NCBI RefSeq assembly: GCF_964028195.1
Contig: NZ_OZ034750.1
Span: 1,054,001 to 1,118,000 of the forward strand
Reading direction: 5' to 3'
Source of the DNA: Wolbachia endosymbiont (group A) of Pogonocherus hispidulus
GTDB taxonomy: Bacteria > Pseudomonadota > Alphaproteobacteria > Rickettsiales > Anaplasmataceae
Length of the DNA stretch: 64,000 bases
The position numbers and the translations under genes were made by a program. Position 1 is the first letter of the stretch. Each line of letters starts with the position of its first letter. Below the pieces are notes generated by a model, which was given only the letters and a program-made list of their open reading frames with translations, was not told where the DNA came from and ran no database searches. This document shows positions 25,762-35,129 of the stretch, piece after piece.

Positions 25762-26946
25762 TTACAATATTGCACCACTCACCAGGTGTGACCTAAAAGT
25801 AATCTGTTCTGCTGGATATGGTGGTGTAAACTCGAAGTCAAAATACACTTTCCCGCTTGCAATGTTTGCTGGTGTATTGAGTTCTGGTGTTGCATAACAT
25901 TTTCCACTGATAATAGCTCCTTGCGCTTTTAAATTGGCCAAATAAGAATTCACCCCCTCAATCACATCATCTATATAAGTTTTGGTAATATTTCGATCAA
26001 CTGCCCAGAGATGAGCTCGAAGTAAACTATCATTGATTAAATCTGCAGTCCTTCTCACTGATAAAAAAGCCCATTTCGAGTCATTTGAACATGTTCTATT
26101 GCCCCAAAGCCTATAGCCATTTTGATGAATTATCGTTGTTACTTCATTTTCATTTAAGTGGTTTGCTCTACAATTTGTATTACCGAGCGTAAAATCAATA
26201 GGCCTGCTTGTGCCAACAATACCGTTTATTTCTTTATTTGAAGGTGAGTGCCAGAAGCCTTGCTCGCTATCTACTTTCGCTATTAAACCTGCTACAAATG
26301 GGCTAGACGGTAAAATTTCTTCTTTTCCTTCAATAAATACCTTAACCCATGGATCAACAATATAAATTCTTGAGCTACCTACACTTTTTCTCCATTTTAT
26401 TGCTTCTTCATCATTAGTATTTGGTCCATCTGCAACAATAATTGCTCTTAATTTTTCTGCTATGGAAATTAAAGCACTCACTACTGGATTTACTCCATCT
26501 ATTTCAGGTAACTGATGAGTAAACTGAGGTGCAATTAATATTCTTGGAGCAACATGAACTATACTTTCACTACTGAGGAATGCCTCTATCCCTTGATATT
26601 CTCCAGTCTCTTTATCAACTCCACCGATTATACTTTGAATAGTTTCACTTTCTTTGAGCTTTGGATCGCTGTTTTCACTTTCTTTAACTCGAATAACTAC
26701 TACTGTTGCACCAATCTGGGAAAATATTCCATTTATTGCAGAAGGTAAACTGCCACTCTTTCCGAGCTTTGCTGCTTCCTTTAAGCTTCCTGCAACTAAC
26801 ACTGGTTTATTTAGCGGAAATTTTTGCTCATCTGCTTCAGGTGCAGTACCAATTACACCTATCACTGATGATTTAGCTGTACGTACTGTCTTTGCTCCTG
26901 AGGTTACCTCAATAACATTTACGCCATGTAAAAATTCTTCAGCCAT
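25762..26946 (-). CDS. Phage tail sheath protein (P2 FI-like)
   Basis: The start MAEEFLHGVNVIEVTSGAKT at 26946 overlaps the stop of the fibre-assembly gene by eight bases and fits the family N-terminus better than the upstream ATG at 27015. The ~394-residue protein has the sheath pattern: TAKSSVIGVIGTAPEADE, GVNPVVSALISIAEKLRAII, HSPSNKEINGIVG, GYRLWGNRTCSNDSKWAFLS and FEFTPPYPAEQITFRSHLV. It forms the contractile outer sheath and is followed by the tube gene as in P2. Confidence 0.94.
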   Translation of the reverse strand: MAEEFLHGVNVIEVTSGAKTVRTAKSSVIGVIGTAPEADEQKFPLNKPVLVAGSLKEAAKLGKSGSLPSAINGIFSQIGATVVVIRVKESENSDPKLKESETIQSIIGGVDKETGEYQGIEAFLSSESIVHVAPRILIAPQFTHQLPEIDGVNPVVSALISIAEKLRAIIVADGPNTNDEEAIKWRKSVGSSRIYIVDPWVKVFIEGKEEILPSSPFVAGLIAKVDSEQGFWHSPSNKEINGIVGTSRPIDFTLGNTNCRANHLNENEVTTIIHQNGYRLWGNRTCSNDSKWAFLSVRRTADLINDSLLRAHLWAVDRNITKTYIDDVIEGVNSYLANLKAQGAIISGKCYATPELNTPANIASGKVYFDFEFTPPYPAEQITFRSHLVSGAIL

Positions 26947-27499
26947 TTCTTTGTATTTTTTTCCTGAAATCATCGAGCAAAGTCTGTAGCTCATTTTCAC
27001 TTTTGGCTTCTTCAATCTTTCTTTTGGCTAAATCTTCAAGCTCTTCACATTTAATTATTGCTTTTACTGCTTTTTTCACTTTTTCCTCAATTATTCTTGC
27101 CATTTCAATAACCGTAATACCACGGACTTTTGCTAAAGGTTCTATAATTTCTTTATCCTTTTCATCTATAGATTCTGGTGCTGCTAGAATGCTTTTTGCG
27201 GCTTCCGCTTGAATCTCATAAGATTTAGCTTTTTGGTGAGAATGACCTGCATATTGGTGAGTATGATTATCATAATAGAAACGCATACTATCAAATGCAC
27301 AAAGCTTCGCATTATCCAGTAACTCCTTTTGTATATCTTCTTTAGTACGCTGAGCAATTTTTCCTCCTTCTGTTAAACAATAGCTTTTTTGCCAATCAAA
27401 ATCTTCTGGTGCTTCATACCAATCATTTTCAGTTGGCTTGCTTTCAAGTGTTGTTGTTTCTACTTGTTTATCATTTTCAAATCTAATGTAGATAGACAT
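26939..27499 (-). CDS. Tail-fibre assembly-type protein
   Basis: The 186-residue protein starts MSIYIRFENDKQ. It has a DWYEAPEDFDWQKSYCLTEG segment like phage fibre-assembly chaperones, an F-D-S-M-R-F-Y-Y-D stretch with YAGHSHQKAKSYEIQA, and a helical C-terminal half. It lies directly after the fibre gene and before the sheath gene, where P2-like phages place gene G. The call is by position and composition, so it is moderate. Confidence 0.6.
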   Translation of the reverse strand: MSIYIRFENDKQVETTTLESKPTENDWYEAPEDFDWQKSYCLTEGGKIAQRTKEDIQKELLDNAKLCAFDSMRFYYDNHTHQYAGHSHQKAKSYEIQAEAAKSILAAPESIDEKDKEIIEPLAKVRGITVIEMARIIEEKVKKAVKAIIKCEELEDLAKRKIEEAKSENELQTLLDDFRKKIQRNG

Positions 27500-27505
27500 T
27501 GTTTG

Positions 27506-28933
27506 TTACCTCCAAATCTCATACGTGTTAGATAATCCTGGACATTGCCAACCCCTGAGCGTCCTTTCCACATCTACCTCAAGCCCTGTGGTGAGAAAAT
27601 TGCTACGTATGTTATAAATCCCCCACTGAATAAATTGACCATAGTTGTGTACATAATTTGATGCAAGCATACCTTGACTAACTTGTGTTCTGGAATACAG
27701 ATAAGATGATGTGTAAAGTAATATTGCAACTGTTTTTCCTGCTGGAATCTCCACATTACCAGATCCGGCTAACTTGCTATCAGAACTCGTGTATTGGTAA
27801 ACATTTTTCCATACTATTTTTGAAATACTTGATTTATTAGAATTAGTGTTATCAGGAGTTCCCACAAATAATCCTGCTCCCCCATACTCCGTACTCGAAT
27901 ACGATGATCCAACAAATTCCATTGTCTTATTTATGTTCACATTGGTTGTATTTTTTACAAATACTACTCCAAGTGCAGCATACGGGTAATAGTATATCTC
28001 ATCATAACTACCCGAAAAACTTTTTGTGCATAACTCTCCGTAAATAAATGTTCCTTTACTTCCCTCTATAAAACTTAGTTGTCTTGGCCGATAAAAACTA
28101 ACGTAATCTGTATTGTACGTATGGCTACCTGCTAGTAGTTGTAACATATAGTCAGTTTTTGTTATATCACTACTCCACTTTCCAAGCTCTGTCGTAAAAG
28201 TTCCGTGGCCAAAATAATTATTTTTTCTGCCAAGTACACCAAATAAGAAAGGTAATGACCCTGGTTCAACCATGTTGCGCTTTCTTATTTCATTTATAAG
28301 AGACGCTTTTAACTGTTCATCCCGAGTTTTTACCTCATTCAGGATGTTTTCAATTCGAGTTTCTATTTCCCTAATAATTGATGAGCCACTTGGCACATCA
28401 TTAACAGTACGGAAGTTATTCACTAAACCTTTAAGACCATCTTTATGACTGTTACTAATGCTATTTATTGCTGCAATATTGGCATTCTTTCTCGTATCAA
28501 GTAGCGATAAATTTGTTGTTCCTTTTTCATCAATTCTCTTTAATAACTGCTTCTCTGATTCAGAGATCACTGCTAAAGAACTAGCTTTTTTAGTATCCAG
28601 ATCAGTTAAGTGTTTTTTTGCACTATCAAGAAGTTCTTTTAGCTTACCATCTGTCATCTGTACAATTTCAGAAACTGCACTTTTGTCGATTATTGATTCC
28701 AATGCTTTAGCAAGATATGCTAATTGATCTGGTGTACTGTTTTCTGCTAAATCCTTAAGCCTCTTTTGTAGTGCATCAATTATTTCTTTTACTTTAGTCA
28801 TTTGCGCAATATCAGAAATAGCTTTTTTATCTGCTATCAATTCCAGCGATTTTGCAAGATATGCCAGTTGATCAGGTGTGCTATTTGCTGCTAAATCCTT
28901 TATCCTTTGGTATATTGCTTCTTTCATTTCCAA
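27506..28933 (-). CDS. Putative tail fibre with duplicated helical N-terminus
   Basis: The 475-residue protein has two copies of a ~45-residue unit: LAANSTPDQLAYLAKSLELI with a following IADKKAIS, and LAENSTPDQLAYLAKALESI with IIDKSAVS. A coiled-coil rod with TDLDTKKASSLAVISESEK follows, and then a beta-rich C-terminal domain of ~250 residues rich in Tyr, Ser and Gly. This rod-plus-head layout is that of a receptor-binding fibre. I recognise no named domain; in WO the target would be a bacterial or host surface. Confidence 0.55.
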   Translation of the reverse strand: MEMKEAIYQRIKDLAANSTPDQLAYLAKSLELIADKKAISDIAQMTKVKEIIDALQKRLKDLAENSTPDQLAYLAKALESIIDKSAVSEIVQMTDGKLKELLDSAKKHLTDLDTKKASSLAVISESEKQLLKRIDEKGTTNLSLLDTRKNANIAAINSISNSHKDGLKGLVNNFRTVNDVPSGSSIIREIETRIENILNEVKTRDEQLKASLINEIRKRNMVEPGSLPFLFGVLGRKNNYFGHGTFTTELGKWSSDITKTDYMLQLLAGSHTYNTDYVSFYRPRQLSFIEGSKGTFIYGELCTKSFSGSYDEIYYYPYAALGVVFVKNTTNVNINKTMEFVGSSYSSTEYGGAGLFVGTPDNTNSNKSSISKIVWKNVYQYTSSDSKLAGSGNVEIPAGKTVAILLYTSSYLYSRTQVSQGMLASNYVHNYGQFIQWGIYNIRSNFLTTGLEVDVERTLRGWQCPGLSNTYEIWR

Positions 28934-29118
28934 AAATTTAAAAAAGTCTCAAAATTAAACCGCTCAAAATTACTCTTAAGTTGATTATGCTCATCTTCTC
29001 TTTCGGTAATATCTTCATCTATTTTCTTAATTGTGGTACGGATACGAACAACATCTTGCACAGCAATGTTTTCTGGATGAGGCAAAGAGTATCCTCTACT
29101 TGTTTTATCATCTGACAT
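28924..29118 (-). CDS. Small conserved prophage protein
   Basis: The likely start MSDDKTSRGYSLPHPENIAV at 29118 gives 64 residues: a short N-terminal segment, a helix with QDVVRIRTTIKKIDEDITER, and an end that overlaps the fibre start by 10 bases. It follows the 29123 gene at once. Its size and place between fibre genes suggest a structural or assembly role; family unknown. Confidence 0.6.
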   Translation of the reverse strand: MSDDKTSRGYSLPHPENIAVQDVVRIRTTIKKIDEDITEREDEHNQLKSNFERFNFETFLNFWK

Positions 29119-29122
29119 TCTG

Positions 29123-30316
29123 CTAAGTGATAATGATTCGTAGATTTTTGACTTTTGGACGATAGACAACCGTTCCACTTAAAACCAATTTTATCCTTGT
29201 ATCATTACCATTAAAATTTGATAGCACATGAGTTCTCTCTACCAAATTTTCTCCAATTGGTTTTCCTGATGTTAAATTTACTAATTGCCAATCCACGTTT
29301 TTTTGTACATATGCTTTAACATCTGCAGTGCCAGGTATCAGCGCATCATATGTTATGGTAATCTTAGTGTTAGCTCCTGCTGTAATGCTTCTTGTAACAT
29401 AATCCCCAGACTCTGAAAGATTGCCCATAACTAGCTGTAACCCAGGATATAGCACTGGACTTTTTTCTTTTGACCCTTTTAAATTTGCCTTTACTGTTAA
29501 CTCTCTGCTAATTCTTTCACGCAGCGCTAATGGCAAATTATCAGACAAAAAGTTTTCTTTTCCTTCTTCATCTGTTAGGATAAATTCTACGTTGGTATCA
29601 AATGCTACTTTTTCGACGTTCGTCAAAATAATTAAATCTGAAGTATTGGTTGCTGTAACTTTGCCAAGATCAATAACATGAGAATTTTCGCTAAATTTTG
29701 CAGCTAGTAGTCGAAACGTTAAATCTAAATTTTGATGTGGAGTCCAGGTACTTGCATTGCTAGATGAAAGTAATACTCCTACTTGATATGGCTGACTTGT
29801 TACCCAACGGCTATTTACTGCATCATATTTGCCAAGTTCTGCTATTTTGACTGCAGTACCCTGATCATCAGTAAGCAGTACTATTGCATACTCCTCTCCT
29901 GCATGGCAAAACACTGGTGGCCATTCTATACGTGTTGCTGTGCCATCTACTTTTATATCTTTCGGCTCAATATAACTTTCAGCAATGACAGTCTGCGAGG
30001 GCATTCCCACTGCTGTTTCTCTAATCTGCACAACAACACGTTTTTTGCTGCTATTTACGAACCATAGCTCCACGCCTCCTATGTGTCTGCTCTCATTTAG
30101 CGTAAATGTTTGGGCTAAAGGATCAACTCGTCTTGCTGCGATCACTCTTCTTCTTTCCTCTATGGTAATTGTTTTTTTACCAGTATACGTTGCTTCTCCA
30201 TAACTTCCTTTATCACCGAAGAACTGCACTAACTTAGTCCCAGCAGGAATGTTTCTTGGTACAGTAAATCTTCCTTTTATTTTTCCTCTGTTATCAGCAA
30301 TAAATGTTGCGATCAT
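29123..30316 (-). CDS. Putative tail-tip or fibre protein, 397 residues
   Basis: The protein is mostly beta-strand. It includes ARRVDPLAQTFTLNESRHIG, then GVELWFVNSSKKRVVVQIRE, then VFCHAGEEYAIVLLTDDQG, resembling carbohydrate-binding or fibre domains. It stands between the DUF4815-type gene and the fibre gene in one operon. I could not name a family with confidence; tail-associated function is inferred from position. Confidence 0.6.
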   Translation of the reverse strand: MIATFIADNRGKIKGRFTVPRNIPAGTKLVQFFGDKGSYGEATYTGKKTITIEERRRVIAARRVDPLAQTFTLNESRHIGGVELWFVNSSKKRVVVQIRETAVGMPSQTVIAESYIEPKDIKVDGTATRIEWPPVFCHAGEEYAIVLLTDDQGTAVKIAELGKYDAVNSRWVTSQPYQVGVLLSSSNASTWTPHQNLDLTFRLLAAKFSENSHVIDLGKVTATNTSDLIILTNVEKVAFDTNVEFILTDEEGKENFLSDNLPLALRERISRELTVKANLKGSKEKSPVLYPGLQLVMGNLSESGDYVTRSITAGANTKITITYDALIPGTADVKAYVQKNVDWQLVNLTSGKPIGENLVERTHVLSNFNGNDTRIKLVLSGTVVYRPKVKNLRIIIT

Positions 30317-30336
30317 GTTTTTCTTTCAAATATTTT

Positions 30337-32265
30337 CTATGCTTGAGGTTGAATGCTTATGCCATCAAATTTTACTTCCTTAAGCTTTTCACCAGTTGCA
30401 AAACCTTCAATCTCAAAATTTTGAGTTGCTTCTCGCATAAATTCAGTTTCGTATGAGGTACTTGACAGCAGCTCTGTTGTTTCTTTAACATTAAACACTC
30501 TGGTTACTGGACTTTTCCAATTCGTGGTAACCTCCGTCCAGTGATCTATATTTTTATTTAGAGTAATTTGTGCCGGGACTGGATCAAAAGCTTGATATGG
30601 ATTGATCTTTTCTCCTTTAGTCTGTAAAAGCTGCTCCAGTACCGGTTCAAGTTCATATGGCAACAAATAAGTTTTTTCTCCTCCATCAATATCAGCAATC
30701 GTTACATCTATTGGTAAAATTAGTTCCTTATTTACTATTGCTGCAGACTGCAAAATTCCTTGATCGCGCATATCATCATCAAAGAATGAATCAACAAATA
30801 CTCCTTTTTTGGTGGTAGGTTCTCTTGAATTTGCATCATTGCGTAGACGTTCCTCTGCAACCAGCGCATAAAGATCATTTATTCCTTTTTTCATTGCTTC
30901 AAGCTCATTCATCGGTACAGCATGAATAGCATTATTCACTATTTTTACCCCTTCGCCTTTTTTCCACGTCTGATGAATGTAGCAGAGCAAAAGTTGTCCA
31001 CTAGGCGCTCTAGGCATTGATGGTCGCCAAGGGTGAGAAATTCCTTTTATTCTTCTTACCACTCCTTTGCTATCGATAGTAATTAAATCATAGCGGGGCA
31101 TTTTCCAGGTGTAATCAATCAGAACCAAGCTGTTATCAACTGCTCCTTTTACTTTGCATCCCTGTTCACTTATATCTTCAGGGCTTACATGAGTACGACA
31201 GCGGTAGGTTATTTGATAACTACTTCCAGGAGCTGGTTCTTTACCTGGTAATGACCAATCAACGTTTCCTGCGTTTAATTTGTAATCTATACTATTTTCA
31301 TAAATAACATTGCCTTGTTTAACTTGAATAATCTCAAGTACTGCAGAGTCAGGTATCGGATCAATAGCTCCAGAGTATGAACCATGAGTAACAGTAATGG
31401 TTTTCTGAACAGTTATATCTACTTTTTTAATTTCACTTATTGGAAAATCATTCACCTTCAGTTCCATTACTCTTTGGCTATTTGGCTGAAAAGTATGTGG
31501 TTCTGATTCAACTGATTTTATATCCGGATCTTCATCAAAAGAAACACGAATACTGTGAGGAAGTTCAATCTCATAGCCATCAACATGAGCTTTGCCCTCA
31601 TTAATCACAAATATTTTTTTTCCTCCTTCTCCCTCTTCCTTTTGCAGGAACATTACTTCAAGACCATTTACGACGTAGGAACCATTTGCTTCTTTGTCAT
31701 AACGAGCAAGCGCAGTAGTTACTATGTTTGCTTGTGGAGGTGGTGAATGTTCTATTAATACTCCATTTTCAATGTTATAGATTGGATAAAACTCTCCTTC
31801 AGAAAAACGTGGAGAAAGACCTTCTGCTTGATAACCCCAAATGGTGGAAACTTTAAGCCTTGCAGCTCCTACTTCCTGATAGTTTCTTGTACCAATAGCA
31901 GGATCACGAAGGTTTTCATCCTCAAGTTCTGTAATCGTAGATTCTACATAATAAACACCTATGCGAACTGTGGTACTCAGTGGAATAACAAATTCTTCTT
32001 TTTCAACTTTTCTAACTGCACCGCGCAGATAGATTTTTCCTCCCTCAAGTGTAGCTTTACCAGTTTTTGCATCTATAATACAATTGCTTCCCGTTATAAC
32101 ATCACCATCACGAAATATTGCATCACCTATGCCTTTAAGCTTAGAAAGAGCATACTCCTGAGTCTCATTTAATTCTGCAGACTGTAGACCTCTTCCTGCA
32201 AGGAACAAACTTTTTTCGTACTCTTTGTCAGGATTAAAGCGGTTATAATAGGCGTTTAAAGTCAT
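30337..32265 (-). CDS. DUF4815-type phage tail protein
   Basis: This 642-residue protein starts MTLNAYYNRFNPDKEYEKSL and has AGRGLQSAELNETQEYALSK, the N-terminus typical of the DUF4815 phage family. Long beta-rich stretches follow (KIYLRGAVRKVEKEEFVIPL; GKAHVDGYEIELPHSIRVSF). A helical end resembles a fibre/baseplate connector (NNAIHAVPMNELEAMKKGIN). It is probably part of the baseplate-fibre apparatus. Confidence 0.7.
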   Translation of the reverse strand: MTLNAYYNRFNPDKEYEKSLFLAGRGLQSAELNETQEYALSKLKGIGDAIFRDGDVITGSNCIIDAKTGKATLEGGKIYLRGAVRKVEKEEFVIPLSTTVRIGVYYVESTITELEDENLRDPAIGTRNYQEVGAARLKVSTIWGYQAEGLSPRFSEGEFYPIYNIENGVLIEHSPPPQANIVTTALARYDKEANGSYVVNGLEVMFLQKEEGEGGKKIFVINEGKAHVDGYEIELPHSIRVSFDEDPDIKSVESEPHTFQPNSQRVMELKVNDFPISEIKKVDITVQKTITVTHGSYSGAIDPIPDSAVLEIIQVKQGNVIYENSIDYKLNAGNVDWSLPGKEPAPGSSYQITYRCRTHVSPEDISEQGCKVKGAVDNSLVLIDYTWKMPRYDLITIDSKGVVRRIKGISHPWRPSMPRAPSGQLLLCYIHQTWKKGEGVKIVNNAIHAVPMNELEAMKKGINDLYALVAEERLRNDANSREPTTKKGVFVDSFFDDDMRDQGILQSAAIVNKELILPIDVTIADIDGGEKTYLLPYELEPVLEQLLQTKGEKINPYQAFDPVPAQITLNKNIDHWTEVTTNWKSPVTRVFNVKETTELLSSTSYETEFMREATQNFEIEGFATGEKLKEVKFDGISIQPQA

Positions 32266-32271
32266 TTTATT

Positions 32272-32973
32272 CTAAAAGGTTACAACAAATGAAAAAGTTT
32301 CCCGAGTTGCAGATGTTCTGATAAGTGGTACAGTGTGTTCTAAAACTAATAAGATCCCTGGGTCTTCTATATCTTGTGGTTCAAAATACCTCTGTCCTAT
32401 AGGTAATTCTTCTTTTACTTTAGTACCAACCATAACCCCTAATTCCCGTATAACTTGATTTGCTGCGTTTGTGAAATCGAAAGTAAATTTGAGATAGAGA
32501 TTATTAGTTGGTACATTTGAGGGCCTAAACCTTCCAGATGGAGTTATAAGTTCACCGTTTTCATCACCTGTGCAGAATAGCACTTCGTCTGCAGTACGTC
32601 TGCCAAGTTCATTGAGCAGCTTTTCAGAAGTTATCAGCTCTGGTGGTGTGCTTTCACTATACTCTACAGTAACTTTATCACTTACTGGAATAGAGCTATT
32701 TTCCGTAAGTTTTATTACACCAGTACTGCCATTAACTGTATAGTCAATACTTGGCTGATAAGTTGTTTGCCCTGTAAAAACCTTCACATCTTTAATAGGT
32801 TGACGATCAAAAATAGGTTGATGATCAAATTTTATTTCACCCTTAACGAAAGTTTTTTCTACTTTGTGGCTACTTTCCCAACTTGAATCACCTGTTCCCC
32901 AAGCAAGATGGATAGATTGCTTTTTGATGCTGGCTGCTATTGCTGCTCTTCCTGACTGTGTGAGTATTGACAT
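32272..32973 (-). CDS. Phage tail/collar protein, first gene of the tail-fibre operon
   Basis: The 233-residue protein starts MSILTQSGRAAIAASIKKQS, the pattern of tail-collar N-termini that attach to the baseplate. It has HLAWGTGDSSWESSHKVEKT and RPSNVPTNNLYLKFTFDFTN further on. It is preceded by GGGGGC and, 16 bases further up, by one of three conserved promoter-like motifs. It is therefore probably the first gene of the long minus-strand tail transcript. Confidence 0.65.
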   Translation of the reverse strand: MSILTQSGRAAIAASIKKQSIHLAWGTGDSSWESSHKVEKTFVKGEIKFDHQPIFDRQPIKDVKVFTGQTTYQPSIDYTVNGSTGVIKLTENSSIPVSDKVTVEYSESTPPELITSEKLLNELGRRTADEVLFCTGDENGELITPSGRFRPSNVPTNNLYLKFTFDFTNAANQVIRELGVMVGTKVKEELPIGQRYFEPQDIEDPGILLVLEHTVPLIRTSATRETFSFVVTF

Positions 32974-32988
32974 TTTTAATTAAGCCCC

Positions 32989-33030
32989 CTATATTATATA
33001 TGTACGGTGAGTTCAAAATTCGTCCGCAAA
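32989..33030 (-). promoter_or_regulatory. Conserved prophage promoter-like motif, copy 1 (tail operon)
   Basis: On the minus strand it reads TTTGCGGACGAATT, then a 10-base gap containing CTCA, then CGTACATATATAATATA. Copies 2 and 3 differ only in the gap and by single bases. GCGGAC and TACATATA are about 17 bases apart, as between -35 and -10 boxes. The ATG of the 32973 gene lies 17 bases after the motif. Confidence 0.7.
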
Positions 33031-33063
33031 AATCAAAATATTTTTTTATATCAGAAAAATTTT

Positions 33064-35112
33064 TTAGGAGAATAGCTCAGCTCCACAGCTAAACTTTCCA
33101 ACGCCGCGAGCAAATGGTCCGCTAGGAATGTCAAGCCATTTATCTTCTTTTGAACCAGTAGCCATTCCCTTAACCAGCTTCCGTGTTTGTAACAGCTCTT
33201 GAACTATACGCTCCATTCTATCTCTTCCTATACTGTGAAACTCCTCAGGTAGTCTATGCCGCTGTTTATACACTCCTGTACTTCCTGTATGGGTAAATGG
33301 ATGTCCAGAAATTGCTGCTCGTGTAATTGCAGTTATAAGATGCTGCTTTGAATCTTTTTCGTTCATATTTTTTATTCTTAATCTTTCAGTTATGTCCTCT
33401 AACAATCCTGTTTCTTCATTTCTTAAATAAGTGCGTAAAGTGCGATCAGCCAAACCGTTTGCTTTAACAATTGCTCCATAAAATAATGCGTTCTGTCTTA
33501 CAGATTCTCCTATTGATTTAAAAATTGTCGGTTTAGCTGCATCTTCCACAGACCAAAAAGCGTATGAACACCTAACACCATTAACAAGAGCAGATGTACC
33601 TCTAATGGCATCACGTACTTGCTCAACAGTCGATATAGGTTTTTCACTTTTTGGCTTTCTCATATGATGGGCAGTAATTATTGATGCTCCAGTGCTACCT
33701 GCTAAATCAGATAATAAAGACATCAAATAATCGCCTACGGCTGGGTCAGTATTTAAATCAGCATGCACAAATGATGCAAGTGGATCAAATACGATTAATT
33801 TTAAGTCTTTTATTTTATTAAGTTGTTTTGTTATAGATTCAAATTCAGGAGAAGTCTCTATAACTTTACCTGAAACACTCTTTATGATTGTAAGTGATCC
33901 ACTAACATTTGGTAATGGTACAATAAAGAGCCTATCTTTATATTTTAATCTTTCGCATTGCGAATCAAGACGCTCTAAACGACGATGTATTTCACTCATA
34001 TCATCTTCTGCTGAGAAAATTACCACAGATCCATGTTCAGTAACTAAAGGACCAAAACCACATGGCTGATCTTTTCTACTCGCAACTTTCAGTGCTAAAT
34101 CAAGCAGAAGCATACCTTTACCAGTATCTCCCATTGCAGCTAGAATAGATGTCACTCCTAAAGGAAATAACCCTTCAACAAGAAACTTTTGCTCTGGTAC
34201 TGGACCTATAAAACGTTCTACGCTCCATTCTTGAATATTAAGCAATTGCTTAACGATGATTTTTTTCGAGTTATTTTCAATGAATTCAGGAATATTCATC
34301 TTTTCTTCTATACCATCAGCTGAATCCCATCCTTTTGGTTTATTGTCAGGTATTTCAAGAAGAGTAAGTGATAAAACACCAAGAAAAGTAAGCTTTTTCA
34401 CAACTTTCTCAGCATATTGTTTTCCTGGTTCATCATTGTCTGGCCAAATAATAACATGCTTACCCTTAAGTGGTGACCAGTCTGTTTTTTCTATTGGTGC
34501 ATTTGCTCCTAACATTGCAGTTGTGGCAGTTATACCTTGCTCTATCAGAGCATCTGCACACTTTTCACCTTCAACTAAAATCACCTTATCAGATTTCATA
34601 ATACCTGAAATATTATATAAAGGCCTGATCTGTGGTGGAGTAAAACTAGACCTTTTTACATCAAAAGGAAGATATCTTTTTCCTGAATCAGTGTTATAAC
34701 GATAAACTGTAACAATCACTTGATCACTTTCATCGTAATAGTTCCATGATGCCGTTGGTTGCCCCAGAGTGTTATTTTTTTCCGAATAACCAATCCACTT
34801 AGCAATATCTTCTATCGTATCAGTAAATTGATTTTTTCCAGTAACAGCAGCCCAAAGATCAAAAATATCTCCTCCTTCTCCGGTAGAAAAATCATGCCAT
34901 AATCCGGCTTTACTGCCAGTTAACTCCACTATCATACTTTTTCCTTGATTGTCTTTTAGATCACCTACATAGAACTTATCACCACGAAAAGTTCCTCTTG
35001 GCAGTAAATAAGAAAGACATGACCTTATATTTGATAGGAGTTGAGTTCTTAACTGTTCTTTCTTCCCTAATAATTTATAATGTCCATTTCTTTGTGAACA
35101 ATAAATATCCAT
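33064..35112 (-). CDS. Phage primase-helicase (TOPRIM plus RecA-like ATPase)
   Basis: This 682-residue protein combines three parts. The N-terminal ~110 residues (LSNIRSCLSYLLPRGTFRGD; GLWHDFSTGEGGDIFDLWAA) look like a primase accessory domain. A TOPRIM domain is at about 165-250 (KVILVEGEKCADALIEQG; VIIWPDNDEPG). A RepA-like helicase has Walker A AAMGDTGKGMLLLDLALK and Walker B KLIVFDPLASFVH, then IITAHHMRK. It would open and prime the phage origin. Two paralogous partial proteins lie next to it. Confidence 0.85.
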   Translation of the reverse strand: MDIYCSQRNGHYKLLGKKEQLRTQLLSNIRSCLSYLLPRGTFRGDKFYVGDLKDNQGKSMIVELTGSKAGLWHDFSTGEGGDIFDLWAAVTGKNQFTDTIEDIAKWIGYSEKNNTLGQPTASWNYYDESDQVIVTVYRYNTDSGKRYLPFDVKRSSFTPPQIRPLYNISGIMKSDKVILVEGEKCADALIEQGITATTAMLGANAPIEKTDWSPLKGKHVIIWPDNDEPGKQYAEKVVKKLTFLGVLSLTLLEIPDNKPKGWDSADGIEEKMNIPEFIENNSKKIIVKQLLNIQEWSVERFIGPVPEQKFLVEGLFPLGVTSILAAMGDTGKGMLLLDLALKVASRKDQPCGFGPLVTEHGSVVIFSAEDDMSEIHRRLERLDSQCERLKYKDRLFIVPLPNVSGSLTIIKSVSGKVIETSPEFESITKQLNKIKDLKLIVFDPLASFVHADLNTDPAVGDYLMSLLSDLAGSTGASIITAHHMRKPKSEKPISTVEQVRDAIRGTSALVNGVRCSYAFWSVEDAAKPTIFKSIGESVRQNALFYGAIVKANGLADRTLRTYLRNEETGLLEDITERLRIKNMNEKDSKQHLITAITRAAISGHPFTHTGSTGVYKQRHRLPEEFHSIGRDRMERIVQELLQTRKLVKGMATGSKEDKWLDIPSGPFARGVGKFSCGAELFS

Positions 35113-35129
35113 ACCTACCTGAAGAATTT

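Noticed and set aside
26947..27015. An upstream start for the tail sheath protein (MKKPKVKMSYRL...)
   Set aside because: It would overlap the fibre-assembly gene by 77 bases; MAEEFLHG at 26946 matches sheath N-termini.
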